Positions 38,760 to 51,160 are shown, numbered from the stretch's first letter. The stretch: 64,000 nt of DNA from Oxyruncus cristatus (GCA_013399855.1 VXAY01004353.1:124001-188000); one strand, 5' to 3'. Made by a program: numbers and translations. Notes: a model not told the origin generated them from the sequence alone.

Positions 38760-41700
38760 GTGTTCATAAATCAAGCAGAGAGAAATAAAATCTTTTTCAC
38801 AGAAAATGTTATTATGGGTTACAAAAAAATACAGAGCAAGTTTCGTGGCTAGAATTTAACTTTTTGAGCATAGGCTGAGGCAAAGGGCAGGAGCAATCTT
38901 TCAGTTTTCATGATTTTACTCAGCTGGTCACTTCACAGAGCTGGTGCAGGGGAACACAGGAGGTGAATTGTGAGCCCTGAGGAGCAAAGAACCATGGAAT
39001 GGTTTCAAGAAGGACTTTCCTAAGCACAAACTGGGCAACAGTGCTAAAGGTGGACATGCACATCAGTGGTGTCCCCTCTCCAAACATTTGCTCCTGTACC
39101 TATACACATCCTGCTCATTATGTAAATACTTGGCCACCACCTCCCAGGGCAAAGGGCAGTACCACATTCTGGAAGAGTCACAGGAGAGGGCGACCAAGAT
39201 CCAGGAAGCACCAGTGTCACAGGAGACTCCCTCCCTTGGCCAGCAGTCCCAGGATTGTGCCATCTCCCTGGGGTTGCACAGGGAGATGCTCATCTGCCAC
39301 AATAACTACAAACCTCTGGTGAGGCTCATCCTGTTCTCCACTGAGACTCTCCTTCCCTGCTGATGGCAATAAACCCAACGAGGAAATCTGTTCCATATTT
39401 CAAAATATATTCACCTCGGTCAGGTTTTCTCCTCAGAAAGAAAAGACAATATCCGGGGGTTTGTTCCAACACCTTGAGAGAAGTGATTCAATTCCCTGTA
39501 TTTTCATGCTAATAGACTTTTATTGTTTCTAAAATGTTAATCTATTTAAAAGGTCATCTTTATTCTAAAAAAAATCTTCATGAAAGGTTTCAGAGTACCT
39601 TTGACACTGGATTACATCATGTTTCCCCTGACATCTGAGTCACAAAACGCTCAGAGCAGGATTTCCAAGGCTTCCCTTTATTTTCTGTTCCCATGAATTC
39701 CACTTCCACTGCGATCAATAGGATTATTGCCACAGGCCTCAACTGGAGAAGGGCTGGAAAACGCTGAACACATTGGAAGGCCCCGACCTCAAAGTCAATA
39801 TTTTCCAGTCGAGAAAATAGCACTTTGGTTATCAATGAATATGTCAAACAAGAGGCCCATTATGAACAAAGCAGGCTGGTCAGAAAGCCCAAAAGAAAAA
39901 AAAAGGAGAAATGACAGTATAAGGTAACATGTTCCCTACAGCCCACGGCAGTTCAGGGTGATGAATTTGAGCTGGTTTAAGGTGCCTGTTAAGCCAATCA
40001 AGAATTACAAAAGTATCACTGAATATCTCCAGGAGAAGGATGAAAGGGATGCCATAAGGCTGTTGTAGTATCCTGCTCGCACTCCAAAGCAAGGTCTGCC
40101 CATGTCTTTCCTGCTAGATGTTTCCCAAGGAACTATTAAACACCTTCACTCCTTCCATGCTGCTTCCAAACTCCTCCAGAGCTCTGCTACCTGCATGGCT
40201 GGACACTGCTCTCCTAAAACCTACTGGTTGCAGCCCCTCCTGTAATGCAAACCTGGGGTGACACAAGCCAGAAGTCCTCCTGATCCTCCTTCCAACAGCT
40301 TCTGCACTCATGAAGTCTGTTCCTCCTGTCTCCTCTCAGTCTTCTCACTCTAATTTAAAACACCAGAATGTCTTGTCTTTTACAGGGCACATTTTCCCAG
40401 GCCTGTAAGTATTCACCTGCAGACTCTTCTGGAGGATCAGCCTTTCCTGAATCCTTGAATCAACCCTTGCTCAAAAAAACACTCCAGTGTTGAAAGCCAA
40501 CAAACTCCTTACACCAGCATCTCCCCTGATTTTTCAGGGTTCAGCCCGGTCTTCCAGCTCAAACCTCAGCACCATCCCTCTCCCAGTAACCTCACTATTT
40601 TCTCCTTCACTTTTGGCTTCAACAAGGACATCTGCTCTCTGACCTGTTCCAAGGGAAGGGTCTGTCTAGAGCAGCACCCGCAGCTCCACAATTTCACCTA
40701 AAATAGCAAGGACGTTTCTCATGCAATTTGGACACGATTCCATAAAACTTTTGGTCAGCACAAAACCAGCCAGGCCTGGAAGCACGTGCTGGCAGCAGGA
40801 TCAGTGCTCCTGGAGCTCAAAGCCCAGTGCTGTATGTGCTTTACTTAAGTGGAAGATTCTTTCAGAGCATTATTAAGGTTTAGGACTTATAACTGAAGAG
40901 CTCTAATCCTTCCCAGTAGAGGCCAACGGTGCGTGTAAGAGTATTAAGCTTGGTATACATTAAATCCTAAACATTTCCAAGTTGCAAGCAGGGATAGATC
41001 ACAATCAGAGTCTGCAATTCAAAGATGCTCCCTCGAATGGGCTCAAAGCCAGGCTCTTATTTCGGCAGAACTCTTCTCCATACGCGGGGAGCTCCAGATC
41101 TGGACAGAAGATATTAAAAAGCAATCTCGGCCCTTATCTTTAGCCCATCTGAAGATTAAAGAGAATTGGAAACAAAAGCAGTCCAAGGCATTGAAGTGAT
41201 ACATTTGTAATTACTTTCTCCTATTATTCCAAATATTTGGGGGGTTTTTTTTGGGGGGAAGGAAGGCAGGCAATTTTAGCTGCCAGTTAAGAAGTGAGGA
41301 TGGAAACACATTTTAACACATTTTATCACTAATTTTCCTCCCTCTTCTCCCACTTTTTGCTAAATAAAACCACTGAACAGATCCATGAAATTACGGGAGA
41401 TACAAATCCTTTATCCACAGTCTGCAGTTGTTGACATGCAAGACCCTTAATATGTAAATAAATTGGGCTGGGCATTTTTTTCTTGCCAAAGCAGCATTGC
41501 TCAGCAGGTAAACAGCAACAATGCAGCCTGTGTGATGGCCCAAATAATTAGTTCCTGAAACCAGAAATCTTCTCAAAGCACCTCTTCTGCTGGGGAACAC
41601 GAGGGAAGGGGCTGCTCTTGAGCTGTAGGTGAGACAGTCATATGGCTGAGAGTGAAATTCAACTTCAAATCATCTGCCATTTTGAAAATTATGTCCCTTG

Positions 41701-42159
41701 ATCATGAATTAGTGTCAGGGCAGATGATGAGGGATGAAGTGAGGAATGAATGAGCGAAAGAGAGCAGAGAGGGAGAGACAGGAGGAGAGAGAAACACAGA
41801 GACTCTCCAGAGGCTTATGAGAGTCGTGCCAGTGAAGAGGCTGTGCACACAAACCATCTCCTTCTCAAAGTCTGTGTTCTGCCAAAAAAATAAAAAGCCC
41901 CTGATCCCTAGAAATGTTCCTGTCTGCTGGCTCCTGGAGATAAGGAAGCGATATTTCACAGTCTGACACTAATCATATTTGGGCACACTAAGTAAGGACG
42001 GTCCAGGGGCTTTCTTTGCAGAATGCATATTCCAAGTTCAAAGCAAAAGCTCGTTACTGTGCCTAAAAAATCCTCTTAACTCAGAAACACTAGACAAAAA
42101 GGGGAGAGAAAAAAGAAAGTGAGGGAGGTGCTTGGAGGGGGGGAGGAGAAGTGTCATTA

Positions 42160-42400
42160 TCTTCGTATTGTTGTCCCTACCCAGCCCTGTCGGTGACGTC
42201 TGCAGCAATATTTTATGATGGGGGGAGGCTCCCCTCTTTTCCCCCATCCGTGAAAATGGAACAGAAGGCTTACTAATACAATATTCCATGGCTGTAATTT
42301 ACACATCCCAGATTTCACTCCATCTAAAGGTACAACGGCCGTATGGAGTCATCTCCTGGGGTGAGACCTGTGGAATTATCCCCCTCGGAGACCCGGCCGG
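42160..42400. promoter_or_regulatory. Candidate conserved non-coding segment with CRE-like site
   Basis: The segment has even composition, low repeat content, a TGACGTC motif at 42,194-42,200 (one base short of the palindromic CREB site) and several CpGs kept in a CpG-poor neighbourhood. Conservation cannot be judged from one sequence. Confidence 0.2.
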
Positions 42401-45400
42401 CCCTGTTTGTTCCTACAGCAGGAAATTGCTCACCTGGCTCTGCTGCTCCCTCGGAGCAGAGGTCACTGTCTGCCTCCCTGGCCTTGGCTCCTCATTCCCA
42501 CTCTGCTGCCCACGGCAAAAGGGGGGAAAAAACCCAAACCCTTCACTAAAGCTTGAAACAGGTGGTTCCTTTACAGGGACCTGGAGGCCAAAGCACAGCT
42601 GGGATGGAGAGCCAGAGGAAAACATCCCCTGAACAACCAACCCTCAGCCCCCTCCCCAGGCTGCCTCACTCCACTCCAGCTGTGGCTCACAGGGTATGAA
42701 GTCACCAAAAAAAAAACCCCTCTAACAACTCCAGGCGGCAGAGGGGGCTTTATCTGACCCAGCCCTCTGTAAAATAACAATCCTCACCAAACCCAGTCCG
42801 TCACTTTGTGCTGCATCTCAGCCAGACCCCACCTGCAGGGCTCAGCACTGGATGGGCCAGGGCAGACCAAAAAGATAAAGTTTCAGATTAGAGTAAAAAA
42901 GTGAATCAGCTTGGAGAAGAGCCAAAGAAGGTCACTGTGTTGAATCTCAGCATCACCCAGAATGAATGTTTCAACTCTCTTTTTGCCAAATTATATTTTT
43001 AGCTGGAGACTAACCTACTTTTAATAAAGAGGATGAAATAACCCACATGTGAACTTCGATTTGTTCTACCAATGATGATTCCCACGTATTTAATTTTTTA
43101 CTCTGCCATGCAAGCCAAAATAAAACCCAGACTGCTGCTAACAGCATGAGGTGGAGCTATCACAAGACAGGGGCTTGCCAGGCATCTTTCTCATCCCTCC
43201 CAAACTCTTGTGAACACCTCAGACTAAGTCCTGCAGACTGATCCAGTTGTGGGAGAACCCTGCTCAAACCTGGAATAGTTCAAAGAACCTCTTTGTTTCA
43301 CTGCAAGTAAAGAGCTACAATTGACCATTTGAGGAGCAGCATCCTTGGCCTGGGATTCTCAAGCAGTGGATTATTAAAGAGAAGAAAACTGATTAGGATT
43401 GAAGCCCAGCTAAAAATCCCACTGGTCCCTGAGGAGTTATGTAGGGAAACAGTGAGAGGTGGAGGTGGATTTTGTTTTTTTTTTTTTTAATTCAATTACT
43501 ATTTTGGAAGAATTCACATGACACCACCCATGGCAGTGTCTGGACACAAGAGTCAGAGTTTGTTTTCACAGATAAACCTACAGGGGCTTCACCTGAACCA
43601 CCACTAAGAGCTGGCTCTGCTCACCAGGGCAGACTTGTACTGCTCCTAAATGAGAACTAACTTGGACACAAGCAGCCATACATCAGGATTTAACGTATTC
43701 CCTGGTCATAGCTAGGCTAATCCAGCAACACAACATCCTCCCTGGAGCCCACACTGCTCATTCCCATAAATCTGGGTGTGTAGTAAAGCACTCTGAAAGG
43801 TACAACTTAAATTTTTTTCCCAATGGGAGCAACCCAGGCTTATTATATTGTACAGTGCCACTCCCATGCTAATCACTCTCATTCCAAAGACCAGCATTTC
43901 CCACATCAGCTCCCCCTGTTACAAAGATCTCAGGAACCGGAAATTTTCAGGTTAAGGATGAATTTTGTGTCTTTACTTCCCAGAGGAAAAAGTCTTATGC
44001 CTTGCAAGGCCAAAATAAAATCACCCCCTAGAGTCCTATTCCTCTGTGGAAGACTGACTGCTGACCAGAAGCCTTAGGGGGCAACAGGGAGCATTACTAA
44101 ACCCAGTGGGGAATTTTGGGGGATCACAGTTACAGAAGACACCACCAATTTCGAATGGCCACAGTAACACCACAAATGGCCCCTTGGTCTAATCCCAGAG
44201 GGAAAAGATTAACCCTGTTTCCTTCTGTTTGAATTCTTACAACCTGAGATTCACTTCCTGGCGAGGTAAGGCTGGACACAGCCATTCCTGTATCCTGGAG
44301 CTGGCCCTGGGCCATTCCCTGCTCCTTGTCTCCTCCCTGTCCGTGCAGCAAACCTGCCCACAGTGAGCTGTGAGCACCTTCCCAGCTCCTTTACAATTCT
44401 GCTCATCAACTGGAAAATCAGTTTTACTGGAACCCGGCCTTCCAGCTTCACGGAATGCAAGGAATGAGATTAAAAGGGATTATGTGTTTCTTGCAAGCAA
44501 TGAGGTTTGATAGCTCAGACAGGCATTGCCTTAACATGCCCTCCCCTCTGTTTGAACAGTTATTACCCCCCAGCTCTTCGAGTGTGAGGGTTTGTAGGGA
44601 TGAGCCATATGCCAGGCAATTAGGATTCCATTTCTGCTTATTGCTCACCCAATTTGGAATGGTCTTTTGGATGTTTGCAGGTTGCTGACATTTTTCTGTA
44701 TCTTCAGGCAAGCCTGCATGTTTGGCAGTAAACATCCCAGAGGGGAAAGGAAAGCCTTAGATTTGAGCAGAATGAATACAAGCTTCCCTCCAAATTTAAG
44801 CAGAGAAATTTCAGAATTAGGTTATCCATTACTATAACACAATTCCAGGCAAAGGCCATCCACGAGGCCCAGATGCTCTTAAAAATGGGACACAGGCTTT
44901 TTGTTCAGGACTCTCCAGTCTTTTCACATTGAGTGTTCATCTGCCATGCAACAGGATCCGCGTGGATAATAACTATAACCAGTTGTACCACATAAAATGT
45001 GTGTATTTTATGAAACGTCAGAGGAACAGGTCTTTTTCAGGAGGCTGTTGCAGTGACTCTTACTTGAGCAGAAACTTGAGGAACCCACAGCCAGCATTCC
45101 CTGACATAACACCAAGGCATCTGCGTGACTGACTGCTCCACACCAGTGCAAAACTCATGGAAGCACATACAAATACACGAGCCTCGAGTGGACCTGATCC
45201 CAGCTCTTCTCAACTGATCTTCACCTTGAGCTAGAGGTTTAGGTGGAATGGATGCCTCTGCTCTCCAGCATTATCCCACCTTGGCGCTGGAAACTTCTCA
45301 CAGGGCCACGAGGTACGTTCTGGGATCCAGAAATAGAAATGTTACTTTTGAAGGCTGTGTTTACAGTGGCAGAACCAGAGACCCCAGAAGCCTTGGCCTC

Positions 45401-45893
45401 TCCAAACACTGCAGAATATCTGTGCATCCCAGGCACCCACATCCCACCTTCTCAGGTTATCCCCACCACATCAAATCCAGCCAGAGATTCCTTTTCTCCC
45501 CTTCAGCAGAGGAATGCTGGAAAGGTACAACCCTTGCAATGGATGGATTGACACAATCAGAAGTAATTTAATTCATGTTTAATCTGCAGCTAATGGCTGC
45601 AGGTTCCCTCCAACTCTGGGTCCCCTTCCAATTTTTCACTGGTAAATTGCTACAGTTTGCAGTTGAAGCTCTTCACAGTAGATTAGTTAACATTATGTTT
45701 TTATTAAAGCCAAAGTTAATATCCTTATTCTCCGAAGGAGACCACTGGGGTTGTTGGAATTATTTTTTCCCCTTCAGTTTTTTACCAAGAGCCTTCTCTG
45801 CTGAGTTAGAAACACAGAGCCTGCAGACCCCCAGCTGAAAGCTTAAGGGAGCCCCAAACAGTTACCTCTTAAACGATTATTTACATTGGAATA

Positions 45894-45990
45894 TAAAAAT
45901 CATTCTGCTGGATCAGAGCAGGGGCCTGTCTACCCAGTATCCTGTCTCTGATGGTGGCCAGCTGCTCTAGAGAAGGGCTGGTCATAAGTT
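45894..45990 (-). mobile_element. Ancient CR1-like LINE fragment
   Basis: The string 'cattctgctggatcagagca' followed by 'ctacccagtatcctgtctct' and 'gatggtggccagctgctcta' resembles the 3' region, in reverse orientation, of old CR1 elements that are abundant in turtles and crocodilians. If right, the insertion predates modern birds and is a different, much older lineage from the 1.9 and 20.1 kb copies. An assembly gap begins about 55 bases downstream. Confidence 0.6.
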
Positions 45991-46662
45991 TCCTGTCAAA
46001 GCTTTACTGATACGTGTTTTTTTTTCACTGCAAAGCATCTTTCACNNNNNNNNNNNNNNNNNNNNNNNNNNAAAAAAAAAAAAAAAAAAAAAAAGGGCAG
46101 CTTACTGCCTACAGAAGTTGTTGATTTCACAATGAAAAAAACCACAGCTCTCTAACCTGAATGATTCTGTAATTTAGACATAAAGTTTTCCATTTCCTGG
46201 TCAAAGAGAACTCCTTTTTAGTGAAGACTCAGAATCTTCTGGGGAAAAGATGTTACACGAGACTATGTTCACACTCACCAGTAATCTCCATTAAAATATA
46301 GTTTATATAATAATCCAAAATTTTATTTTGTAAAACCATCTTCAGCTCTGAGCTGAAGAAATCCTCAAGAACTGTCAGCTAGAAAGTTACAGTGGTATAA
46401 GCTCCCCTGTGGAAGTTTCTCCTAGAAGTTGCTCCACAAAGCCAGTTGCTGCAAGGCACCACAGAATGATGTTTGCTGCGTATTGGCCTTTTCTAAGATG
46501 TCACAGATGTCACAGGACCCAGTGGAGCGCAGCTGGCCAAGGAACAGCAGGTGGGGAGCTGAGGAGGGGGTAACACCTTTGCCACGGGCCATCCCTACAC
46601 GAGCGGTTTTGACTGGAATAACAAGGGCTCAGACCTCTCACAGGCAGCCCCAGGTGCCCATC
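45991..46662. other. Non-coding spacer, with assembly gap
   Basis: Apart from the N run and the poly-A beside it, nothing is recognised. Confidence 0.6.
46046..46071. other. Assembly gap (26 N) at a poly-A tract
   Basis: A run of N is followed directly by 23 A. It is probably an unresolved homopolymer of unknown true length. Confidence 0.95.
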
Positions 46663-46760
46663 CATAGGATCACGGAATCATTAGGGTTGGAAAAGGCCTC
46701 CAAGATCATCAAGTCCAACCTCTGACTGACCACCACCTTGTCAACCAGACCAGAGCATTC
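46663..46760 (-). mobile_element. CR1 LINE fragment, 3' end, reverse orientation
   Basis: The + strand reads 'ggatcacggaatcattaggg', 'ttggaaaaggcctccaagat', 'catcaagtccaacctctgac', which is the reverse complement of a CR1 3' terminus. Only about 100 bases remain. Its subfamily differs from the copy 280 bases downstream, so the two are separate insertions. Confidence 0.9.
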
Positions 46761-47038
46761 CGAACTCCCCAGTTACAAAAGCAGGCAGGTCTCACGCCCA
46801 CCTGGAAAACAAAATATCCGAAAGGACGGTGGAGGGAAACAACGTACTAAAAAATATTTGAGAAAGGATGTCAGCGGCAGCAGTGTGGCACCTGAGAAAA
46901 GGCCCTGCTTGCTGCAGAAGGGACACGGAATGGAACTCAATCAGGGTCAAAACAGAGAGTGAGGGGAAAGGAGCAGATGTTCCTCAGGGAAAATGCTGCA
47001 GGGTTGTGACAGGAAGCGAAATGTGGCGCTGGCTGGAG
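46761..47038. other. Non-coding spacer between CR1 copies
   Basis: No recognisable feature. Confidence 0.6.
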
Positions 47039-47170
47039 TCACAGAATGGCTTGGGTTGGAAGGGACCTTAAAGATCATCTTGTTCCACCCCTGCCATGGG
47101 CAGGGACACCTTCCACTCTCCCAGGTTGCTCAGGGCCCCATCCATCTCTGCTTCTTCCATGTTTCCAGAG
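47039..47170 (-). mobile_element. CR1 LINE fragment, 3' end, reverse orientation
   Basis: The + strand starts with 'tcacagaatggcttgggttg', then 'gaagggaccttaaagatcat', 'gccatgggcagggacacctt' and 'cccaggttgctcagggcccc'. These are exact reverse counterparts of blocks seen in the forward copies at 1.9 and 20.5 kb. Similarity fades after about 47,150. The element is strongly 5'-truncated. Confidence 0.92.
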
Positions 47171-48355
47171 CCTTCCCTCTGCTCCTTTTACACTCTCCTT
47201 CCCCATCTCTGCCCAGGGCAGGACCGATTTTCCAGATTCCATGTTACATCCTTCCCTGAGCCTCAGACCAACACTGAAAACTCTCAAAAAGCATTACTCA
47301 AATCAGCAAATGTCTGTTTTGAAGCCATTCTATCCATGGAGGATTTCCAGCCCATGTCAAGATCTTCCTGCTTTCCCTTCCCCTGGTCACATGCAGCTTT
47401 CAGGACACGACAATCAAACTGTGCCAAGTATCTGGTATCCTTTACGCTGATACAAATCACAGAAAGTCCTATAGCACCAGCCACACCACCCTGATGAGAG
47501 CCCCAAACCAACATGTAGAGGCCCATCCCTCATGGATGCTCCTTGAGCTGCTGGAGCTGCTTCACCCTTAGTTAATTGTTACACAGATCAATTAATTGCC
47601 TCTCACAACTGGCTGCACAGATTTAACCCCCAGCAAGCAGGAGGGGTGTCAGGACCACCTTTTTGTCCTGGGACACCACACAAGGAAAAGTATTAATGAG
47701 CAGCCAGAGCCCATCCAGGAGAAGCAGCAATTGCCAACACAGCCAGGAAAAAAAGGATTCCCTCGGAGCACAGAGAGCAGAGCCATTATCATCCGGGGAG
47801 ATTTAGGAGACAGCTCTAAATCCCACAGGGATCATATATTCAAGTTCATCTCTTCAATCAGGAGAGATAGAAACTGCCCTTAAAAAAAAAAAATGTAATG
47901 CTGAACTGTCAAATAAGCATGAGATGAGGCTTGAAGAAGAAGTCTAATTTCTCTGGGCTCTCTGTGAAAGGCAAAGAAGCTGCCACAGCACACCAGGACA
48001 CTTGGGAGCACGTTTCCTGCAGGGACAAGGATGTGCAGGGACCAGGGCTTCACAAAAGGTGGTGGAAAAATCTCTCACCAAGATGGGCTCTGACAGAAAA
48101 AGTAGCTTTTTCAACCCCTAAGTTCATTTTTACAGAACTTCTTTCAGTTTAATCAAAACAACTGGGGAGAATGGACCAGTTCTACAAATTCTTAAATGTT
48201 TATGAGGGTTTCTTCCTCTCTGGTATTGACTCTGAGATGCTGAAACATGAAAAATATTTGTTCACCAGTGAAAACTGCAGAAATTGCACAGAAAAGAGGA
48301 GGGCAACAGGCTCAGGTCTCAGATTCCTGCCCACCTCCACAATCACAGTCCCGCA
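47171..48355. other. Non-coding DNA, no gene recognised
   Basis: No exon, RNA gene or transposon recognised. A short A run lies at about 47,881-47,893. Confidence 0.55.
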
Positions 48356-48443
48356 GGAGGAGCTGTGGATGCTCATCCCCGGGGAGTGTTGAAGGCTGGG
48401 TTGGACAGGGCCTGGAGCAACCTGGGCTAGTGGAAGGTGTCCC
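48356..48443 (+). mobile_element. CR1 LINE fragment lacking its 3' terminus
   Basis: The blocks 'agctgtggatgctcatcccc', 'gaaggctgggttggacaggg' and 'cctggagcaacctgggctag' are CR1 3' UTR, but similarity stops right after 'tggaaggtgtccc'. The final 80 or so bases and the octamer repeat are missing. Because CR1 copies are normally truncated at the 5' side, the 3' loss implies a later deletion or rearrangement. Confidence 0.85.
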
Positions 48444-48587
48444 AGGCTGCACGAGGAGCACCAGGAATTGGGGAGTTCTGCCAGCAGCACGTTGGGTTTG
48501 TGCCTCTGAGCCCATAGGGTGGGAATCCCAGCACAAGCCAAATCCCGGGATCTGCCTCTCTCCAACCCGACACTCCCGTGCACCGTG

Positions 48588-48805
48588 TTTTTTAATTAAC
48601 CTTGGAACAGCAAAGGGTCTTCTTTTTTTTCCTTTTTGCCAAACACAGCCATATTTTACAGGGATGGTGACAAGCTAATTAACTTAATTCTTATGACACC
48701 TCTCCGAGATGAGGCCAGGGTTGGCTGGCTCTGCAAAGCAGTGTTGGGCTAATTAAAAAATAATTACTACTTCACCAAGGATAAGAACAAGAAGTTAATT
48801 AAAAG
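48588..48805. promoter_or_regulatory. Candidate enhancer: five TAATTA motifs in about 210 bases
   Basis: TAATTA occurs at 48,593, 48,676, 48,750, 48,761 and 48,796, with further TTAAT half-sites between them. TAATTA is its own reverse complement and the core of many homeodomain sites. The block is not simple AT repeat, because GC-containing unique sequence separates the motifs. This is a recurrent feature of developmental enhancers, but here it rests on motif density alone. Confidence 0.3.
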
Positions 48806-49531
48806 AATGAGGTGTAGCCTTAATGAAACTCATCAGATTGTATTCATTCAGATGTCCCACAGCCAAATCCCCCCCATTAGAATATAAATCCACCTGCCTC
48901 CTTCTTCACAAGTGTTTGCAAATGGGCTCCTTCTCCCCCTCCTCCCTTTTGCCTTTCCCTGGCAGAAACAATAAGAATTATTTCAGGAGCACAAGAGTAA
49001 ATCTGGGCTGAGATTTCATCCACTCTCAGGGGCTGAAGGAGGATGATGATGGAGTATTTGGATCTCCAAATACTATCTGGATTATTTGCACTACCTCAAA
49101 AGCCACGTGCTGCATGGGGACTGGACCACTTGTTTCTACCAAAAATCCTGTGGCCAATGTGGGAGCTCTCCAGGCAGAGCACTCTGCCTTCCAAACAGCA
49201 TCCTCAAACCCTGGGATAGTGATCCAGAACAGATCTCCTTGGGGAAAATGAGTAAAATTGAGCCATGGTCCAGATTCAGACCTTGTGCTACGTTACTGGA
49301 GTAGTAACCAAGAAAGAATTAGCTAAGGAAGGAATCCTGCTCATGAACAATTTGCTGTTTCAGGTTGGCTTAAGCCTTTCACAAGTTCAGGTCAAACACC
49401 TCTAATGCTTCCATCAAGGGAAAAACCTGAAATTAAATTTTGAATGGTAACTCACCTCTAAATGAGGGGCAGGTACCCCAGAGTCGAACTATGCTAAATT
49501 TTCCAGAGGCAACATCATTCCCTTAAATGTG

Positions 49532-49548
49532 TTTTTTTTTTTTTTTTT
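49532..49548. repeat. Poly-T homopolymer (17 T)
   Basis: An uninterrupted run. A second T run follows about 50 bases downstream. Confidence 0.85.
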
Positions 49549-49793
49549 AAACAGAGTGTTTGGCCAGGAGTTAAATTAAAATGTGTTTGGCAAGAGTATT
49601 TTTTTTTTTAATAGAAAAAAATCACTGGGAGTCAGACCAAAACAAAAAGGGTTTTCCCTCTATTTTAGTGCCATCTCTAACACAAAAACAAATTTTGCAA
49701 ATCACAAAGCACATCCCCATTTCTGTACCAAGGCACTGTCCCTACATACAAGCCTTTAACACCAAGGGTGTGAGTTTGATCCATTCAGTTAAA

Positions 49794-49860
49794 GAGCTGG
49801 GCTCGATGATCCTTGTGGGGCCCTTCCAACTCAGAATACTCTGTGAAATTCTGTGAAATT
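49794..49860 (+). mobile_element. CR1 LINE, extreme 3' end
   Basis: 'agctgggctcgatgatcctt', 'gtggggcccttccaactcag' and the duplicated terminal 'ctgtgaaattctgtgaaatt' make up the last 70 bases of a CR1. The terminal repeat unit here has an extra A compared with the usual octamer. The wording ('ctcgatgatccttgtggggc') is of the same subfamily as the reverse copy at 51.16 kb. Confidence 0.9.
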
Positions 49861-51160
49861 TATTCCAGAAATGCCTTGTCTTAGACATAACCAGCTCATT
49901 TCCCTTCTAGCATGGAAACCACAGAGCCCAAAGCCCAGCACTCCCCCTCAACCAGTGAATGATCCAAGGGATGCTCTGCTTTCCCAGCACGTGCCACAGC
50001 CCCTCGGAGGACTGGTCAAGGCTGGGAAGCTGTGACGGTGTGAGGGATCCCAAGATTTGCTTGGTGCAGCAAATCAGGTCTGCTCAGGCAGCATTTCAAG
50101 AGTTTGCTGGGCTTGAGAAAACCCAAAGTTTGGCAACGATGGGGGCATGATGGTGGCTGATCCCCGGGACAGCACGGAAGGCAGCACAAGTGTCCTCGCC
50201 CATGTCACTGCCATCTGAAAGAGCACCCAAGTTACAAAACTGTATTATATAAGAGAGACACATGAAAAGAAGCAGAGAAAAGCCAACATTTCCTGGCCCT
50301 GTTCATTACACACCCATTAACAGCGGCAGCTTTGGCTGCACTCACAGCCCTGAGCAGGTGTCACCCGAGCGAGGTGCAAGCGCCTTTTCCAGGCTGGGAC
50401 TCCCGCTGGCCTCTCTGCTGACAGCGCCAAGCCTGGCAGCACAGGGAAAAACGAACTCCTCTTGCACAGAGCTGCTCTGCTCACCTTACCTGAGAGGGTG
50501 GCTGATGCTGCAGAGAAGCTGGCATTGCACCCAGGTGTCTGGTATTGCACTCGGGCAACACAGACCTCGGAGCCCTGGAAAAATGGTTTGCCCAACGCAC
50601 AAAGAAGGTGTTCCAGGATATTTCCTCCCTCACAGTGGGCATACCAGGTGTGGAGCAATTCAGAGTTTCATGTTACCCGGTCTAAAACTAGAAAAAAAAT
50701 TCAGCAAGCAGTTTGTCTCAGCCTGACTTGCAGTCGGGTGTGGAAGTTTAGCAGACTAACCTTCCAGTGTTTGTGACTGGTGTTTGGGCAGGATGCATCT
50801 CCATCTATTTTTGATGTTTGGATCAAAGGGCTCTTCAAACAGCAACTTTCAACGAAGGTTTCATAAAATCCCCAGGCAGTGTCCTTATTCAGCCCAGGGT
50901 GGGTTAGCAGGGTAACACTGTTCAGAAAACTTGCTGCACTTATACCTTATATTTGGATTTGCAGTGATTAATCTCAACAGTCTTCATTTACTGGCATATA
51001 AAGGCTATTTTTTTTAAGTAGGGCTGGACTGCACCTCAGTGAAGCTGGAATTTCAAGGCCTTAAATGGCACCTCTCAGTCACAGGGTTAGAAATTAAAAA
51101 TGGCAAAATGAAAAGCAGTGGTACTCTTGCCAAGGAAATCTTTCATGCCCTGTGCTTCAC
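49861..51160. other. Non-coding DNA, no gene recognised
   Basis: No exon, RNA gene or transposon recognised. Overlapping open frames of 104-154 codons near 50.3-50.8 kb on both strands match no family. Confidence 0.55.

Larger units (their letters stand above)
20619..45893. other. Long non-coding stretch without recognised transposons or exons
   Basis: Over 25 kb I recognise no CR1, LTR, tRNA or coding exon. The open frames here (up to about 199 codons, on both strands and mutually overlapping) resemble no family. The stretch contains one assembly gap, an (AC)8 microsatellite, homopolymer runs, and several segments whose motif content and even composition suggest conserved non-coding sequence (23.6, 25.1, 31.9-32.2, 34.7-34.9 and 42.1-42.4 kb). 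Confidence 0.5.
48444..49793. other. Non-coding DNA with TAATTA-dense block
   Basis: The main content is the homeodomain-motif block at 48,588-48,805. The T17 run at 49,532-49,548 and a second T run near 49,600 are the only repeats. No exon is recognised. Confidence 0.55.

Noticed and set aside
39140..39365. Possible CR1 fragment ('caggagagggcgaccaagat')
   Set aside because: Only a short block resembles CR1. The following sequence does not continue in CR1 order, so I could not support it.
40315..40420. Possible old CR1 in reverse ('cctcctgtctcctctcagtc')
   Set aside because: A pyrimidine-rich match to a CR1 phrase of about 25 bases, without the neighbouring blocks.
42810..42990. Possible CR1 ORF2 end ('cagaccccacctgcagggct')
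   Set aside because: A short resemblance only. The downstream sequence does not follow any CR1 order that I recognise.
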